From Synergistaceae bacterium (lineage in GTDB: Bacteria; Synergistota; Synergistia; Synergistales; Aminobacteriaceae), in contig JAISWV010000170.1 in assembly GCA_031270755.1 (NCBI GenBank), forward strand, positions 1 through 5,962: DNA of 5,962 nt, in the 5' to 3' direction. The notes below the pieces were generated by a model. That model had not been told where the DNA came from. It worked only from the letters and a program-made list of their open reading frames with translations, and made no database searches. The first letter of the stretch is position 1, and each line of letters opens with the position of its first letter. This document shows positions 5,119 through 5,962 of the stretch, piece by piece. The translations under genes and the position numbers were made by a program.

Positions 5119-5258
5119 CCCTCCTGAATTCACTAAGCTAAACTACTACCGGCTGAAGGCCGGCGGTTTTCGACCACAGAAGCCGCGGAAGTCACAGAAA
5201 AATTTAGGAGGGCCAATGAGAACCCCGGAAGCAACCGAACGATCTCCGCCCTCCTGAA
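5119..5258 (-). promoter_or_regulatory. gcdB leader with duplicated SD box and complementary anti-SD
   Basis: The 215-base gap between gcdC and gcdB contains no supported gene. On the minus strand TTCAGGAGGG occurs twice, at 5258-5249 and 5128-5119; the second copy is the gcdB ribosome binding site. Between them lies GCCCTCCT (5213-5206), complementary to both copies. Pairing with the upstream copy gives an eight-pair stem extended by UU/AA after a C-A mismatch. Its 34-base loop has an inner GAGA/TCTC helix, and five T follow (5202-5198). Pairing with the downstream copy would hide the gcdB ribosome binding site. A GC hairpin, CCGGC/GCCGG, sits between at 5149-5163. The repeats and complementarity are visible in the sequence; a regulatory switch is inference. 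Confidence 0.5.
5149..5163 (-). other. GC hairpin about 35 bases upstream of gcdB
   Basis: CCGGC and GCCGG form a five-pair all-GC stem with a five-base loop in the gcdB leader. On the minus strand it is followed by TAGTAGTTTAG rather than a T-run, so it is not a good terminator. It may be an mRNA stability element for the pump mRNA. Confidence 0.5.
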
Positions 5259-5271
5259 ATCAATCAATCTT

Positions 5272-5300
5272 TCTTAAAGAAAACCGCGAAAGAAGCGGCT
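5272..5300 (-). terminator. Weak intrinsic-terminator-like hairpin after gcdC
   Basis: On the minus strand, about 30 bases after the gcdC stop, AGCCGC (5300-5295) pairs with GCGGTT (5287-5282). This six-pair stem has one G-T pair and a seven-base loop, and is followed by TTCTTT. It could cause partial termination between the gcdA-D-C part and gcdB, setting a subunit ratio. The stem is short, so confidence is modest. Confidence 0.4.
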
Positions 5301-5328
5301 CCGTTCCAGAAGTTATTAAATTATTGAT

Positions 5329-5544
5329 TTACTCGAGAACGATCAGAACGGCTCCGGTGTCGACGGAATCCCCTTTTTTGACGCGTACTTCCTTGACGGT
5401 GCCCGCCTCGGGGGCAAAAATTTCGTTTTCCATTTTCATAGCCTCGAGCATCAACACCACATCTCCGCTTTTTACGGAGGCGCCCGCGGCGACTTTCACA
5501 TCCAGGATCTTTCCAGGCATGGGAGACTCGATAATCGTACTCAT
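5329..5544 (-). CDS. gcdC: Biotin carrier subunit of glutaconyl-CoA decarboxylase
   Basis: This 71-residue protein is a single biotinyl domain. The biotin-accepting lysine is Lys37 in the classic E-A-M-K-M-E motif (residues 34-39). The first half has S-P-M-P-G-K-I, and the second half has the mirrored A-P-E-A-G-T-V-K-E-V and K-G-D-x-V, as expected for the two-fold beta barrel. The carrier takes the carboxyl group from GcdA and delivers it to membrane-bound GcdB. Known GcdC proteins such as that of A. fermentans (about 145 residues) have a long Ala/Pro-rich linker before this domain. Here the linker is missing entirely, so the domain is a free-standing minimal carrier. ATG 5544 has AAAGGGG nine bases upstream and gives a natural domain start. 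Biotin protein ligase must modify it, and that gene is not in the window. Confidence 0.93.
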   Translation of the reverse strand: MSTIIESPMPGKILDVKVAAGASVKSGDVVLMLEAMKMENEIFAPEAGTVKEVRVKKGDSVDTGAVLIVLE

Positions 5545-5587
5545 AACACAATACCCCTTTCCAAACCGAATGAGATTTTTTGAGATT

Positions 5588-5746
5588 TCAGCGCGAACTT
5601 TCCTGTTCGCTCGGTGTTTCGCTGCCGGTTATCATGCGCATGGCATAAATCACGGCCGTCAAACCGCCCAACACGATAAAAACAATCGAAAAAGCAATGC
5701 AACTGTAGACGATCGCGGTTACCATCACCGAAATTTGCGATTCCAT
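5588..5746 (-). CDS. gcdD: Small membrane subunit (OadG/GcdD-like) of the Na+ pump
   Basis: This 52-residue protein lies between gcdA and gcdC. It starts at ATG 5746, with AGGGGTG seven bases upstream, and stops at the TGA at 5590-5588. Residues 7-36 form a single membrane segment, including V-T-A-I-V-Y-S-C-I-A-F-S-I-V-F-I-V-L-G-G-L. A short polar tail follows (G-S-E-T-P-S-E-Q-E-S-S-R). Size, topology and location match the small gamma/delta subunits of sodium-pumping decarboxylases, which anchor the soluble carboxyltransferase to the beta subunit. The Acidaminococcus delta subunit is about twice as long, so this one is minimal and its tail is nearly absent. Sequence identity in this family is low, so the call rests mostly on position and topology. 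Confidence 0.85.
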   Translation of the reverse strand: MESQISVMVTAIVYSCIAFSIVFIVLGGLTAVIYAMRMITGSETPSEQESSR

Positions 5747-5773
5747 ATGCCTTCACCCCTGTATCTCCGCTTT

Positions 5774-5962
5774 TCACGGTTTTTTCCACGTATCGTGGTC
5801 CCGAAGGGACCGGGGCAGCAACATCTGATGGAACGGGCATATGGACTTCGGGTTTTGATACACGGCATAGGCAAACGCCCTGACGTAAGACCGCAGGTTC
5901 GGAAATTCCACCACTTCGTCGACAAAGCCCATCTTGGCGCAGAAGGCCGGTTTTGCTTTGTC
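5774..5962 (-). CDS. gcdA: Glutaconyl-CoA decarboxylase alpha subunit, C-terminal end (partial)
   Basis: Only the last 62 residues are present; the gene enters from the right edge of the window and ends at the TGA at 5776-5774. The stretch K-M-G-F-V-D-E-V-V, the later Y-Q-N-P-K-S-I-C-P-F-H-Q-M-L-L-P-R and the ending R-S-L-R-D-H resemble the C-terminus of glutaconyl-CoA decarboxylase alpha subunits, a biotin-dependent carboxyltransferase of about 585 residues. It transfers the carboxyl group of glutaconyl-CoA to biotin on GcdC, giving crotonyl-CoA. The I-C-P-x-H-Q-M ending is what separates it from methylmalonyl-CoA or propionyl-CoA carboxyltransferases, and it settles the operon's substrate. 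The gap to gcdD is 27 bases and contains the gcdD ribosome binding site, so the genes are co-transcribed. Confidence 0.88.
   Translation of the reverse strand, partial: DKAKPAFCAKMGFVDEVVEFPNLRSYVRAFAYAVYQNPKSICPFHQMLLPRSLRDHDTWKKP

Noticed and set aside
5140..5240. Minus-strand open frame of about 35 codons in the gcdB leader starting at a TTG
   Set aside because: The nearest SD box is about 14 bases from the TTG, the peptide has no recognisable feature, and the region is better explained as leader RNA.
5216..5257. Plus-strand 13-codon frame with an AGGAGG box four bases upstream
   Set aside because: It runs against the operon, and its ribosome binding box is one arm of the inverted repeat that better explains it. 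No known small protein is recognised.
5541..5925. Minus-strand frames of 99 and 66 residues over the gcdD and gcdA region
   Set aside because: They are out of frame with the gcdA C-terminus and the OadG-like small subunit, which both have family features and correct placement.

Overview
The window reads as part of the chromosome of an anaerobic, amino-acid-fermenting bacterium. Seven minus-strand genes or gene fragments belong to glutamate fermentation by the hydroxyglutarate route or to its biotin supply. The close match of the two CoA-transferase subunits to the Acidaminococcus fermentans enzyme, as I remember that sequence, together with a sodium-pumping glutaconyl-CoA decarboxylase, points to Negativicutes, Clostridia or Synergistota. 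The sequence alone does not let me choose among them.

Layout. Positions 1-2000 are an accessory, partly decayed region. A ParD-type antitoxin (125-394, minus) is followed by what looks like a dead parE toxin running off the left edge. Divergent from parD is an intact but exported pyroglutamyl-peptidase-family protein (434-1243, plus). The next 258 bases carry no complete gene but hold a plausible relic of an ABC-transporter ATPase. A 5'-truncated bioY (about 1502-1927, minus) closes this part.

Positions 2040-5962 are a compact minus-strand block read from right to left: gcdA (3' end only), gcdD, gcdC, gcdB, gctA, gctB. GctAB moves CoA from acetyl-CoA onto 2-hydroxyglutarate or glutaconate. 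GcdA takes the carboxyl group from glutaconyl-CoA onto the biotin of GcdC. GcdB, with GcdD, releases it as CO2 while exporting Na+, leaving crotonyl-CoA for butyrate/acetate formation. The intervening 2-hydroxyglutaryl-CoA dehydratase genes (hgdABC) are not in this window. A biotin importer gene next to a biotin-dependent pump makes sense, but the copy here has lost its first membrane helices.

Non-coding structure is concentrated at three places. The 215-base gcdC-gcdB gap holds a duplicated Shine-Dalgarno-like box, a complementary anti-box and terminator-like hairpins. The gctA-gcdB gap is full of short tandem repeats. The gctB-bioY gap has two overlapping GC-rich hairpins. Short tandem duplications (period 4-11) occur at most gene boundaries. 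I found no tRNA, rRNA, CRISPR array, insertion sequence or complete mobile element. I see no convincing wholly new system; the best leads are the gcdB leader, the apparently start-codon-killed toxin and the secreted Pcp-family enzyme.
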